Below the pieces are notes generated by a model. It was not told the DNA's origin and searched no databases. It was given only the letters and a program-made list of their open reading frames with translations. Positions 10,547 to 22,030 of a stretch of DNA of 64,000 nucleotides are shown here, piece after piece. Source of the DNA: Asterella californica. Taxonomy: Eukaryota > Streptophyta > Marchantiopsida > Marchantiales > Aytoniaceae. The position numbers and the translations under genes are program-made. Numbering within the stretch: the first letter of the stretch is position 1; each line of letters opens with the position of its first letter. The DNA is taken from contig JAYKYS010000018.1 of NCBI GenBank assembly GCA_036924285.1, positions 310,001 to 374,000 on the forward strand. The letters run 5' to 3'.

Positions 10547-11831
10547 TATGTCGGAGTGTAATCCGTCTACCTAGGAAAGCGCCGAGCTTCTGGCTGTGGT
10601 TGTTCACTCAAGAGGTTGGCTTTCAGGTTACAACAGGGGCTATAAACACTCACACAGATGTGTAAGATCTAGTAATATACCCAGAAGGCGAAATTCAGGT
10701 CTAACCGGCAGTAACAAGATCCGGCGGTGAACTTTGACACTCACGGAGAGGAAAACTATGAAGGTTTAGACCTCTAAACTTCCCCTGCATGCAAATGAGG
10801 TACTACTGAACTCACAGACGAAATTTCAGCCTGAGAACAAATTTTGACACGGAGATATGAACAGAAACGTTTTGAGCAAGAAAACTACGGCAATTTCTGA
10901 TACCTAGCTGGCTATTTCAACTTATAACAGGAGTTTGGCTCAATCAATTTCGAAATTTCTTACAGGATTTGCAGTCTACAGGGTGCTGAACATCCCTGTG
11001 AAGTTGGGACTCCTGAATGTACACAGAACTGCAGATCTCCTCCTCTGAAGTCGCTGCTCTAGATTAAGAGCTTTTCAGACCCCCTCAGCTTCAGCGGCCG
11101 CCCTGAATTACTCAGTTGCTCAATCGATATGAAACTTTTTGTGAAATCGTAGCCCTGCTGGCAGAGAACACAACCTCGAAGTTTTGAAGCAATTTCCTCA
11201 AATCTGCTGCGAGTGACACTGAAAACCCTAAATCCAACAAAAGTGATTCAATTCTAGCACAATTCGAACTTCAATTGCTCATAACTCCGTCTTTATTGAC
11301 TCAAATCGATCGAAATTTTCACTGGAAGTGCTTGGCATGACGAGCCCTCTCTCCCTGTTTTCTCAGATTTCCAAGATCCCTCACCAAATGCTCGAACTCC
11401 ACTCTAGAGCTCTGTTTCTAAATTTAGAGTTTAACAAAAGACAAAAACAGACCAATGGGAGTTCATAGCTCCACTTGGTTGTCTTTTAGTACCATAAACC
11501 ACGTGGCAACTTAGTTTTACTCATAGGCTACCACGTCAAGCCCCCTAGAGTGCCAGCGTAAAACTTAAATTACTTAAAACGACACGCAGCCCTGAAAAAT
11601 AACTTAAATCAGCTAGAAAGCGTGCATGGGCGACACGCAAATACAACCAATGAGCTTAAGCCCTATCAACATGGTAATCAACCTACTAAGACTCAAAATA
11701 GTGTTAACACCGTATGCAAAGGTGTCAAACATATACATAAACGACTAGAAGTAATATAAGCTAATTTCTAGAACTACTAAACTCAAGCGTCGGAGTAGAA
11801 ATATTACGTGTAGCCGCCAAGTAGCGCGACA
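10547..11831 (-). repeat. Element 1 5' LTR
   Basis: This copy would drive transcription of the minus-strand element. It has the same length as the 3' LTR and ends in GCGCGACA, followed by the target duplication. A perfect CCACGTGG palindrome lies at 11,499-11,506. No minus-strand TATA box of consensus quality was found by eye. Confidence 0.93.
11499..11507. promoter_or_regulatory. G-box/ABRE-like palindrome in the element 1 5' LTR
   Basis: CCACGTGGC is the perfect plant G-box core with the flanking base of an ABA-response element, normally bound by bZIP or bHLH factors. It is conserved in both LTRs (also 4,306-4,314), and a second ACGT core (ACCACGTCA) lies about 30 bp away. A role in stress- or light-dependent LTR transcription is inferred only. 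Confidence 0.45.
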
Positions 11832-11836
11832 GCGAG
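11832..11836. repeat. Target-site duplication of element 1, right copy
   Basis: GCGAG follows the right LTR and matches 3,349-3,353. Confidence 0.85.
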
Positions 11837-11995
11837 TTTTCATTGCTCTACAGAAAGCTCTAGCAGGCGCGGTCCACAGGAGAGTAATTGCAGTAGGTGA
11901 TACTACTTCATGTACACCTGTTGTATGCAGGAGTTTTGACTTATAGGTGTGTGATATTTTAAGAGCAATAAGCGACCTTATCGCTACTGATAGAG
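11837..11995 (+). other. Flank of element 1 with a short open frame
   Basis: From the target duplication the plus strand stays open for about 37 codons (beginning RVFIALQKALAGAVHRR) to a TAG near 11,944. Upstream of the insertion (3,310-3,348) is a pyrimidine tract ending in CAG. Together they look like an intron acceptor and terminal exon interrupted by element 1. The product is not recognised and the rest of the putative gene is not visible to the left. Confidence 0.2.
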
Positions 11996-11999
11996 GGGC

Positions 12000-12125
12000 T
12001 TAGCCCCGATGTTCTTCCTCCCTTTCGGGCGTTAGTTGCGTGGCCCTTCGGGTCCTTCTTTCCCTTGTAATGCTTGATGGGGTCTTTCCATCCGTTTGGC
12101 TATTCATTGCGTTGCGTGTTCAGTA
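12000..12125. repeat. Dispersed repeat with an inverted match at 44,344-44,394
   Basis: The stretch is rich in CCTTCGGG-type short hairpins. Its last 50 bp (12,073-12,120) match the reverse complement of 44,344-44,394 with few differences. The second copy is a short insert bounded by a 13-bp direct repeat, so this sequence is probably part of a SINE- or LINE-like family. No tRNA fold was found. Confidence 0.45.
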
Positions 12126-15100
12126 CTTAGAGAGAAGTTGCCTGTTCTTGAGTAGAAGTCCTCTCAGGAGTTAGCAACAGAGCGTTCTTGATCGGCCAAA
12201 TCGACCACTTTATCTTGCTTGCTTTACGTGGCTCAAAGGGGAAGGAAGGCCCGCAAGCAGAAAGAAATGTGAAGTCCTCGTGGTCAAGCTTCAGTTTCCA
12301 CGCCCAGAACATGTAAGCCAGGACAGTAGCAAGTAACGCAGAATCAGTAGGCACCTGCATGCCCACAGAATCCAGCTCCACCAGGTTTCTGGGATGAGAT
12401 TCCTGTGATCCGCTTCTCGAGCCTGTGCGAACTTCCGATAACCTACACAGAAAAAGTGGCAATGTGCATGGGGAGTCCAGACTCCCAAGTAAGATGCAGT
12501 AGGGAGCCGCAAAGATGGTAAACTGAAGCACTCCATATCCATTCTTCTATGTATAAAGCTGGGCCGTACTTCACGTTGCTCTGGACTTGATATCTTTTCT
12601 ACGAACTAGATGTTTTAGTCTGGAGTTTGTATGATTCCATCATTTCGCCAGGACGCGTAGCAGAACCTATGTTTCGCCTTCTAGGGAGCAACCGTCTTAC
12701 ATAGCGTCAGGAGGTACGTACGACAAGTACTGAGTGTGTACCTATCCTGCTTTTGTCCTTTCTCATATTCAAGGGTGCAAGTTCAGCCGAAAAGCTCATG
12801 TATCAAATTTGATAACCACTCGCAGTGGTGGTATATTTCGTACTCACTTAATCCTAGGCTCTGCAGGTTGGCGTATTTCAACCAATCTGTATAGGCTGCA
12901 CTGAACCACTGATTCGTGACTGATCGATACACATTGCTCAGCAATTCCAAAATAGATTCTACAAGCAAGGTCTATACTGATATTTAGCTCTAAGGAGAAA
13001 TCTCCTGACTGTCCTCATGTTTAACAATCTGGACTTCTGCTGTTTTACTGAAACCTGGACTTTCCTTGTCATAATCTTTTTAGCTTCAGTTTCATACCAT
13101 GGTGCAGCGTTCAATAACATGAACGAAAGTGAACACAAAAACAGCTTAAGTGCTATGAAAGTGAACGCAGAAGCAGCTAAAGTGCCATGCGTTAAACTGC
13201 AGAACAATACGAAACACGTTAGTCATTTGTAACGGTTCAGAACTCCAAATGCATGTGTGCAGAGAGCTTATACTTGATGAGATAGTACTAATACAGAAAT
13301 TCATGTGGTACTGTGACGTGAATTTACTTAATCTACTGAATATCATCTATCATAAGCTCGCTCATCCATCCAACTATGTCAATGACTTGATTCCAGCATG
13401 GGAAAGTCATGGGGAGGACTTGCTAAAGCTAAACATGGGCACGTATCCAGCGAGGTGTCAAAGTCCAGTATCGCATACTGTGAGTGAGGTGGAATATTGC
13501 ACTGCTACGTTTTACGCTAGATTACCTGCTCCACGCACCTTAAAGCATCACAAGTTTCCTCTCCGAGAGGGAAGAGTAGACTGCCGACTGCTTTCAAAGA
13601 TGACGACTTCTGTTCTTGTCATACATTTGGGGATCTCCGAGCAGAAACTTGGACCAAGCTCATCTGCAGAAAAGAAAAGGTTAATGACATGTGCACTTTC
13701 GAATATTAACATCGTTTCACTCATGATCAATCGCATTTAGAAACCGTAATTGTTTGCATTTCGAATTGGTTCATTATTCATAGGTCATACATCTGCATGG
13801 CACTGCAAGGACTAGAAAATTCACGACTAAAGCATGCCCAGGAAACCGAACTAAGTCTTCTGTCTTGTATGGTTTTCTCCGCAGCTTCATTTGAAACTGG
13901 AATTAGTGGGATATGCTACAACCTCACTAGCACTCCGTGCATCATGAACTCGTATCTTGATTACAAATTTCATCTGTGGCACTCTTTCTGCCGGCAATCA
14001 GTTTAGGTGGTCTACAGTAATATTTTCTGTCTTTTAACCGATACAGGTAAAGCCGAAGCCTTGTTGGCTCGATGCACTGTGAAACCGTGAAAGTTTATCA
14101 CGATATGCAAATCTCAGTCAGTGAGACTCCGAGGACTGAGATACAAAGATAATACTCACAGGTAGTGTATATTCCAATGAGAGAGAGAAAGAGAGAAAGA
14201 TGAAAGAAGTAGTGATTATACAGCAGACATCTCTGTTATATGGTACTTTAAGTTTGTGTTCATGGTTCAATCGGCAGATTCATTCCACCTGTCATGACTC
14301 TTCTATGTACAAAAGTAAACCGCCATGAGATCGGTTAGTGTAACATGGGTGTCCAGATTATAATATCTCCTGACTGTAATCTCTTTCAGAGTGCTTCACT
14401 TTGATGTGTTCCAATGTGTACACTAAGAGAGGTGAATTCGTTTTGTGACGAACATTCGTTAAGAAGTATTTTTTTCACCGGCAGCAGTGCACCATGACGT
14501 AGGGAGAGAGAACACTGGAGTTAGCTTATGTGCCTTTTCGTTCTTGTGTTCTGACAGGAAGTTGTAACAGTTCTGCTCTGCCAACCTTATGCTTAATGTC
14601 CGCATCATCGTTTTAACTGTCAGAGAGAGTCAAATATCTTTTGACGAGGGCACGGTCTCGATATCTCTTCAAGGCTTGTCGTGCAGTATATATATATATA
14701 TATATCTCCCCAGTCTAATCAGCAAGTTCAGACTGCAGAACATGCATATACCGAGCAAGTTCAGTTCAGAGTAGTCTGCATAGTCAGCGCACACAGATTG
14801 TTCCGTCTTTTCCCCATTTGTCTCACTTGTGGAAGGAGCATGCAGGTAAATGTTTCTTGAATATGTTACAGATACAAAATGATCTTGCTTAGCTGAATAT
14901 GCACAGTAGTCGGAACAACGCCGGATGTTTCGATCGGTGCATGAACCTGATAAAGGACGCAAGGACCACATTCTCACTTCTTTCCCCATTTTTCCTTCTC
15001 TTTTTCGTTTTAGCATTATTCCGATTCCTCGTGAGCTACCAGGAATCTCTTAGAACCCGTCTCCATCGAAGGTACTCGGTGTAATCCCCCTTCACATATG

Positions 15101-17953
15101 GATAGAAGGAATAAACGTAAAATCTGGAATTATCTTTCCGTGACTTTAGGTTCAACCACCTACAGTAATATGTAACATGTTTAAATAACACTGGAAACAG
15201 ATGTAAAACGAGAGCAAAAAAATAGCACAGAAGGTGTGACTTGTCTTGAAAGAGAACCTTTTCTAGTTCCGTAGTTCTTTTGAATGTACAGGAGTACATT
15301 AATCATAAAAGGTTGTACATGTTGCTCTGCGTTAATGTTAAACCCGAAAGAGAAAGGAAGATTTTTGGTCGTATAGTCTATGTATTTTGTATATGACAGT
15401 TAGAAGAGGGAAAGGTTTAGATCCGGATACCTCGTTAACGCATAGCGCTGCAATGCGTTCCAAGCGCAGCAACTTGTTGTCTTGGCAAAAGTGGCAGTCA
15501 GTCTGCTTAATTTCGCACCATCAGACTCCCGAACTAAACAGTTCTTGATGTTAAACTCTTGGTGAATCTGGTTGAACCTATTAGACGAGGAAGGCAAGGA
15601 CAAGTGGACAAAATGGGCTGAGTTCGGACTCAGCCTCAAACCACAACTCGAAAGCAACAAGCGGCAAGGATCTGTGACAGGTGCAGAGTGAGGAATGCAA
15701 TTGTCATAAAACTGAACACCCTAAGGATGGATAGGAAAATACACATACGGAAAATGTTCCTCCAAGTGATGTCCAAGTTGAATTCATGTGTACATGTACA
15801 GGGATGTCCGTAGTAAATATTGCAGAAGCCTGACATATGAGAAGCAGTGTGTTGCTCGCCGCTTTTGAAGCTTGTCATCTCACTTCCGACTCCAGAGAAG
15901 CCATTGCTTCTGTCCAAGGTTTAGGTAGTCTTGTTACACTTATGACAATCCAAACAATGATTACATTATAGCTCAGATCTTTGCGTGTGATGTTTGTTTC
16001 TGTACATGTCAGTCTGCGCAGCAGATGAACTGGAGCTCCATCGCAACAGTATATGTCCGAAGAACTCTGGAATCATGCTTTAGTTGTCACGACTCTAGAC
16101 TGTTTGAAGTGAGTTCTGAGCTCAATAGCTGGGGTATTGTCTTTAGTCACACGAATCTGCAGATGTATCCTCGACAGGACTATGCGCTGAGGGTGCAAGT
16201 TTCTTCCTGAATGGGAAAATGAATTCCTCTTCGGCACGAAGCGAATCCAAATCGATCGTATATCCATGTTTTGTACGTTTTCCAGTTTTTATGATTTATG
16301 GTAGAATATGCAAGTAATATTTTGTCGATAGAACAAACACTCCCGGATCCGCTTTCTGGTCGTGTGCCGGGCGTGCAGATCTGAAGAGGAACTACTACGA
16401 TCTGCGATTCATCTGAGGAGGGTCTACGATGACCGACGACTGCCCGTCACAGACTGAGGAGTCACTCACATTACTTTGCGGAATGCAGAAGCGGAGGATA
16501 TTCCGTTGTAGGCACAAAGTCCAAAAGTGTGTATGAGTTCAGATAATGTGCTATTCATATAGCTTTGAAACAGATGCTGGTTTTTCCACCATGGTGGATG
16601 AAATAAACTGATCGCTGACAGGAATCAAACACTCGTAAGAGTCGTAACACACTATGAAGAGAAGAAGAGGACAGAAACCAGAGACAAGAAATGTCGATAG
16701 AATAAGGATGTGACATGTAACAACTATAACAGGTTATGTACAATGATTAACCTAATCTATGTCGCTATTACCGTTCAAGAGTGAACTCTAATTTCTATAC
16801 ACAGCTCTAACGTCCAGAGCTTCGATAGACTCTCTACTACGCTAAACTAATACTGCTTTCAAACAGTGGAACAAATGATATCGCATGTTTTGATTCGGGC
16901 CTCTGTCGATCTTCCAATTCGATTTTCATTTGTCCACGAGGTTTTTACTATGACCCCTCTGAAGAGTTGGGTTCTTATAGACCTCTAGTTACAGAATTTC
17001 CTACGATAAGACTTCAGATCTGTAGTAGATCGTCCGTTGTAGTGAAGATAACACTGTCAGATAAATAGTCGGATAAGTGTTTTTACCGATGATTGATGAA
17101 CTGTTAGTCGTATTCTCGAATTACTTCGTGCATCTTTTGTGTGTTTAAAGACTTTGCACCCTAATCCCGTGTTACAGAAACATTTGCACGTCAAGAATCT
17201 GGAGTGTATAACAACGATGCACAATGTTTCCTTGGAGTTTCATATTACTGCACTTTTCCTTTTTGAAGAATTAAGGTCGTCCTACTACATTCTAGATTTA
17301 TTTCTTCTAAGGACTGAAGCTCGATACTGATTTGAATAGTTTTTTCAAACCAAAGACTTCAAACGAAACCATACTTGATGATTTCTTCCATTATGTTAGA
17401 GCTCGTGCTGCACTTATTTTTGTTCCATATGCCATACTCTGTTTTATTTGGTATTACTTCAATCTAACTATTCATTAAACTGGATATTCTATCGTCCAAA
17501 TTCTTGATACGAAAAGTCCATGTATCCAAAGCGAATAGTCCAAATTTACGTTTCTAATATTCCATAATGTTGATTTGAAATTCCACTGGAGAGTTTGAAA
17601 TGAGATTTTAAATGGGAATTATATTTTAGTCTTCTAACTATTTTTTATGATCTAAAAGCTAAATATAATTTCAAAGTTTTTATTTACAGTGAGTTTGAAG
17701 CCACTTTTTAAGTTAGAATCATATTTTGGTGTTGTAATGATTTTTGTAAATCTAAGACATAATTTCGAATTTGAAATTTGAAAAATACATACTAAAATGC
17801 AATAACATAATCCCAAATACAACCTAGAGCGCAAAATAAACACAAGTGTATGAGAACTTAGTATCCATATGAAACTAGAAAATATGTTATTATCGAAAGT
17901 GATTCACATGCGCCTGTCCACATTTCATATACTATGCTAAGATATAAAATATT
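12126..17953. other. Long stretch without a recognised gene
   Basis: Both strands were read. Frames longer than 100 codons occur (for example 13,249-13,740 plus and 12,127-12,531 minus), but their peptides have no recognisable domain, low-complexity bias or neighbouring exon structure, and I regard them as chance. Contents are ordinary mixed DNA, a short (TA)n run and, from about 17,340, more AT-rich DNA up to the truncated edge of element 2. Confidence 0.5.
14687..14705. repeat. (TA)n microsatellite
   Basis: An uninterrupted TA dinucleotide run of about 9.5 units. Confidence 0.9.
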
Positions 17954-18369
17954 GGGCTCGTGCTATAACAGCTACACGAGTACGCCTTGGAAGTTTGTCT
18001 GAACCTGTTGTTGCTTTAGTTCATCACGGGTCTGAGATCAACATCATGTCACAAGAGGTGTACGAGAGAGGACAATGGTCTATCGAACTTAATCATGGTT
18101 GGGTGCTATGTGTTGCTAACAACCAGGAGGGTGAGTTATATGACGATTGTCTTACCATGAGGATGAAGATAAGTGATGTGGAGTTAGATCATCACTTCTT
18201 CGTACAATCTTCTACTACGTATCTTATCATTCTTGGTCAACTTTATATCAATGCAATTCGAATGAAGACCAAGGTGTTGAATGACGGATCTCACTATGCT
18301 AGGATTTGCAATCTAGATGAGACGTTCTGTGTAGTTTTTTATCGTTCGTATGAACCACGAACGAAATAG
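17954..18369 (+). pseudogene. Element 2 gag C-terminus/protease remnant
   Basis: The peptide containing VVALVHHGSEINIMSQEVYERG aligns with VVALIDHGSEINLMSKELYKRG of element 1. The match continues through NHGWVLCVANNQEGELY and the GQ-Y-I--IRM segment to a stop. The catalytic Asp of D-H-G is His here, so the protease would be dead even if expressed. Confidence 0.88.
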
Positions 18370-18690
18370 ATAGACCTTGAGAGATTCTCTTATCTATAGG
18401 AGTAAGGGTTTTCAGAACTCACTCTTGTAGGACGTGATAGCAAGAGTGAAGGATCTAATGCTACTATGATCTCGTTGAGCAGTCTGAGAGATCATAGGAG
18501 GTTGATGAAGAGGTTGCTCAAGATTATGATGTAGTTATACTGTACATGATTAGAAATCTGATTTTATGACTTTCAGTTCCGACAATTGGAGCAAGTATAC
18601 ACGAGTGGAAGACTTGACTAGGAAGAGCAGAAGGGAGATGGAGAGCATGTGGTAGATCTACACTGTACATGAGTTTTAAAAGAAGACGAG

Positions 18691-19850
18691 ATGATTTTTG
18701 ATGTGTACGAGGAGTTTGTAAGTGTACAGTCTTCTGTTCGTTGGCTGGATGATGTAGATAGGTTGATGGATCAGATGGGAGGTAGGGTGGTGATCCTCAT
18801 CCATTCTCGTAAAGTCTATGAGGAGATTGTCTCGAACTTGCAATCTCGTCCTCATCCGAGACTGGAGAGTGGATGGAAGGATGAAATCTGCTGGTGTGGC
18901 TCTTGTCAAGAAGCAGAGGTGCACACCAAATATAAAACTATAACAAAGAAGGTGAACCTATTGGTGACCAAGTTATCTGTTGATTCATAACAGCAGATGG
19001 AGTTAACGACCACTGAGCCAATCCTTAGAGATCCTACATAGATAGGACACCAGTTTACTCAAGAGACACTTGAGCAGCTCCAGACACGAGGGGTGACTTC
19101 TTGACTGAAGTAGAGAAAAGATATTTCGAGCAGATGGTTGTTAGCCATGGTTGTTAGTCATGGTAAGGCATTTTCTTTCTTAGCTGAGGAGATTGGTTGT
19201 GTGGATCCTTGTGTGATAGCTCCGATGATTATTTTCACTATTTCTCACGTATCTTAGGACTTGAAGCCGATTCGAGTCCCTCGTGTCTTGCTACCGAAGC
19301 TCATTGAGCTACTGAAGGAAAAGATGAAAATGATATTCTTGAACTATCTATGGCTCCGTACTCTAGCCGATGGTTCACAGTATTTAAGAAAACATGAGCT
19401 TTACGCTTCATCCAAGACTTACAGTCTATCAACAACGTCACGATTTGAAACGTTGGGACATGACCTGTGGTTGATGAGATAGCTGAGGTGTTTGGTGGAA
19501 GGTCGATCTATTCTATTGAGGATTTATTTTCAAGTTACGATCAGTTTCAGTTTGCTTTGGAGAGTAGAGACTTGACTACCATGCGTATACCTTTGGGGTT
19601 GATGTGGATGTGTATTATTTCTCAAGGAGCGACAAACTCAATAGCTCATATGCAAAATATGATGCATAAGGTGTTATGGGAGTTTGTACTTGAGGTCACT
19701 ATCCCATTTCTGGATGATATTCTTATGAAAGGCTATCAGGTGGAGGACAAGGACGAAGTTGTGATGGTTGCAGAAAGTTTGTTGCGGATCACATTCGAGA
19801 TGTGGGTCAAATTCTGACGCGTTTGGAGGAAGTACACCTCACTTTATCAA
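18691..19850 (+). pseudogene. Element 2 reverse transcriptase remnant
   Basis: Pieces match element 1 pol in order: a pre-RT region (VDRLMDQM ... TKYKTITKKVN), KPIRVPRVLLPKLIELL, and then an RT core with SIYSIEDLFSSYDQFQF, SQGATNS and the catalytic box FLDD. At least three frame changes and several stops interrupt it. Confidence 0.85.
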
Positions 19851-20149
19851 GTACCAATCTCATTTTGGGATGTCAGAGATTGTGGTGGTTGGTCATTTGT
19901 GCGGTACTTTTGAGAGAGGTCGAATCTAGAGAAGGTAGATGTTGTAGCAAGAACATCATATTGTACTAGTATCGTTGAGATTCGACAATTTTAGGAGCTT
20001 GTGTGTTCTTTTGCGTGAGTATTTCTCATTATGCACACGTTGCCGAACCTCTATATGCACTTCTGAGAAAAGGGAAGAGGTTTACTTGGTAGCAAGAACA
20101 TCATGAGACGATGGAGCCATTGAAAGAGATTCTGAAGTTTTCACATGTA

Positions 20150-20580
20150 CTAAGGTGACTTAACTATGAAAGCGGGAGACCTGTGATACGAGCCCAAAGT
20201 CGATTGGATGGACAGTTGGTCAAGAAAATGCAGACGGTGTGTGGTTTGTTTCTAGATTGGAGTCTGAATCTTGACAGACAGACAATGTAGCTATACTCAA
20301 ATGAAGCGTGAGTTGTGAAGAGTCGTTACTACTATGAAAGTAGATCGAGAGTTCTTGATTGGAGCTCGTGTGGTATTAGAAACAGATTGTTTATCTTTGC
20401 TAGGTATGATAGCAAACTACAATACACCAAACATAGCAATGATGCAATGTATTGCTTATATCCGGAGTCTGAACCCTGAGTTGAGACACATAGATAATCT
20501 AGTTGCAGACATGTTATCTAAGGCTCGTTATGTAGATGAGGATGAAGAGAAAAGAGATGTTTTGTGCCAAGTTGGTCAGT
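20150..20580 (+). pseudogene. Element 2 RNase H remnant
   Basis: The open piece from 20,334 carries LIGARVVLETDCLSLLGMIANYNTPNIAMMQ, matching the second half of element 1 RNase H, and then RSLNPELRHIDNLVADMLSKARY. It keeps the bases lost in element 1 near 6,250 and so serves as a reference for that deletion. Confidence 0.85.
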
Positions 20581-20799
20581 AGACTTCAGACTGGGAGTCA
20601 CTGCGGTTCAAAGAGGAGTTCTACACGGAAGATTATGTGATATTGATTCTATCTGAGTTCTTTATACCGACGAGAGAGATAGAGTGATGCAGAGTTCAAG
20701 GAGATCAGATGGAAGACGTACGGTTATCTTCTACATGAAGGTTATATGTGAAAATGTCTGAAGAGAAAAGACGGAATGCTTGCGAGAGTGGTGGATGAT

Positions 20800-21972
20800 C
20801 AACTGACAAAGTTGAATCTGCTTAAAGAGTTTCATGACACCTTTTTTGTTGGCTGGACACCGTGGAGTTGGAGAGATATTGATGGAAGGATTTGTATCAA
20901 GACGTGATGGATTTTGTTGGGTTGTGTCTACACTGTCAGTTCTACTGTAAGGTCTGTTACAGAGATAGTCTTATATCTACTTATCCACCAAGTATCAATT
21001 TTCAATGGGTCCTTGATAATGCCACCAAGACTATAGCGGATATCTACTTGTTGTTAGCTCAAGAGGATCTCTCTAACTACGTGGAGGGACGACACTACGG
21101 ACGAAGACTACAAAGAACATATGTAGATTCGTGCTTGAAGATATCATTTGTCGTTATCGGTCTGTTGAGAGATTACGAGTAGATATGGGCGAGTTGAGAG
21201 GTGCAGAAGTGAAGGAGCTCTTTGCTCGTCATGGAATAAGCTTCGGCTTACTACTATCATGAATCCGGAGAGGATTGATAAGAGTGAACGAGAACACCTT
21301 TCTATTATTCATGCTTTAGTGAAGGCATGTGATGGTAGATATAGAGAATGGCCCAGACTACTTTCGTTTGCTTTGTGGGCTGATAGAACTACACATTGTA
21401 CAACGACTAGCTATAAGTCAGTTGAACTTATGTTGGAGCAGAAGCCAATCATGCTTGTTGAGGAGGAGTTTCCTACGTGGATTACGCTACCGTAGGAAGA
21501 TGGTATAGATCGCACTTCACTCCTTGCTTTACGAACCAAACAGTTAGAGCGGAGAGAGGAGGATCTTGCTTAAGCGCAATTGAAGCAGAGGTAGCTCGAG
21601 TCAAAAACAAAGATCATTTTGACAAGGCTCATCGACTACGATCGAAGCCAATACGTGTTGATGATTGGATTCTGGTGTATGAAAAGTACGTTTGAGAATC
21701 AGCACTCAACACTTTGTAAGTTCGCTCGAAGATGATTCGAACCTTATGTTGTGCTAGATGTGTATGAGAATATCACTTATAGTTTGTGCGAGCTAGATGG
21801 TACTCTTTTGAAACTATCTGTGGCTGACAAACGTGTAAAGCTGTTAAAAAAGCGTGGAGGATCAATAGAGTTGTTCAATTTTCTGGAGTCAGAGCAGAGG
21901 ATGACAAGAGAAGAAGACGTTTCAACGATTGAAGAGGTAGAGGTGGAGGAGAGTGATGATCAAGAAGAATAG
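20800..21972 (+). pseudogene. Element 2 integrase remnant
   Basis: Zinc-binding-domain remnants (LCLHCQ), AQEDLSNYVEGR, the Glu motif region NPERIDKSEREHLS, ALWADRTTHCTTTSY and a C-terminal piece (YENITYSLCELDGTLLKL) follow element 1 integrase in order across several frames. The tail is acidic like that of element 1. Confidence 0.87.
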
Positions 21973-22018
21973 ATAGACGAGTGAAGAGGTTGGTACATGT
22001 CAGAGGATGTGTAGGTTT

Positions 22019-22030
22019 GGAGGGGGTGGA
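22019..22030 (+). other. Element 2 polypurine tract
   Basis: GGAGGGGGTGGA directly precedes TGTCGTGA, which begins the LTR. It is the counterpart of 4,639-4,650 in element 1. Confidence 0.75.

Larger units (their letters stand above)
3354..11831 (-). mobile_element. Element 1: full-length Ty3/gypsy LTR retrotransposon, pol inactivated
   Basis: Two 1,285-bp LTRs (3,354-4,638 and 10,547-11,831) bound an interior with gag, protease, reverse transcriptase, RNase H and integrase in that order on the minus strand. RT before integrase is the Ty3/gypsy order. A 5-bp target duplication GCGAG lies at 3,349-3,353 and 11,832-11,836. The inner LTR edges carry a primer-site candidate and a purine tract. 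By hand count the LTRs differ at about 24 sites (about 1.9 %), so insertion is fairly recent. Gag-protease is intact, but pol has an in-frame stop and two frameshifts, so this copy could move only if supplied with enzymes in trans. Element 2 and the gag relics near 25-28 kb and 37 kb are older relatives. Confidence 0.95.
17954..22030 (+). mobile_element. Element 2: 5'-truncated, decayed relative of element 1 (internal part)
   Basis: Starting abruptly at 17,954 the plus strand encodes, in order but in many broken pieces, the protease, RT, RNase H and integrase of an element of the same family as element 1, then a purine tract and an LTR start. Gag and the 5' LTR are missing. The truncation lies where AT-rich host-like DNA begins. 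Many stops, indels and substitutions show it is much older than element 1. No TSD can be defined. Confidence 0.88.

Noticed and set aside
12000..12125. tRNA or tRNA-derived SINE head
   Set aside because: Repeated TTCGGG words suggested a T-arm, but no cloverleaf or A/B box pair could be built.
12127..12531. Minus-strand frame of 134 codons as a gene
   Set aside because: No domain, no neighbouring exons, and the peptide looks like random translation. Frames of this length are expected by chance in 64 kb.
13249..13740. Plus-strand frame of 163 codons as a gene
   Set aside because: It starts with ATG but has no recognisable motif, and nearby sequence shows neither consistent splice sites nor homologous copies.
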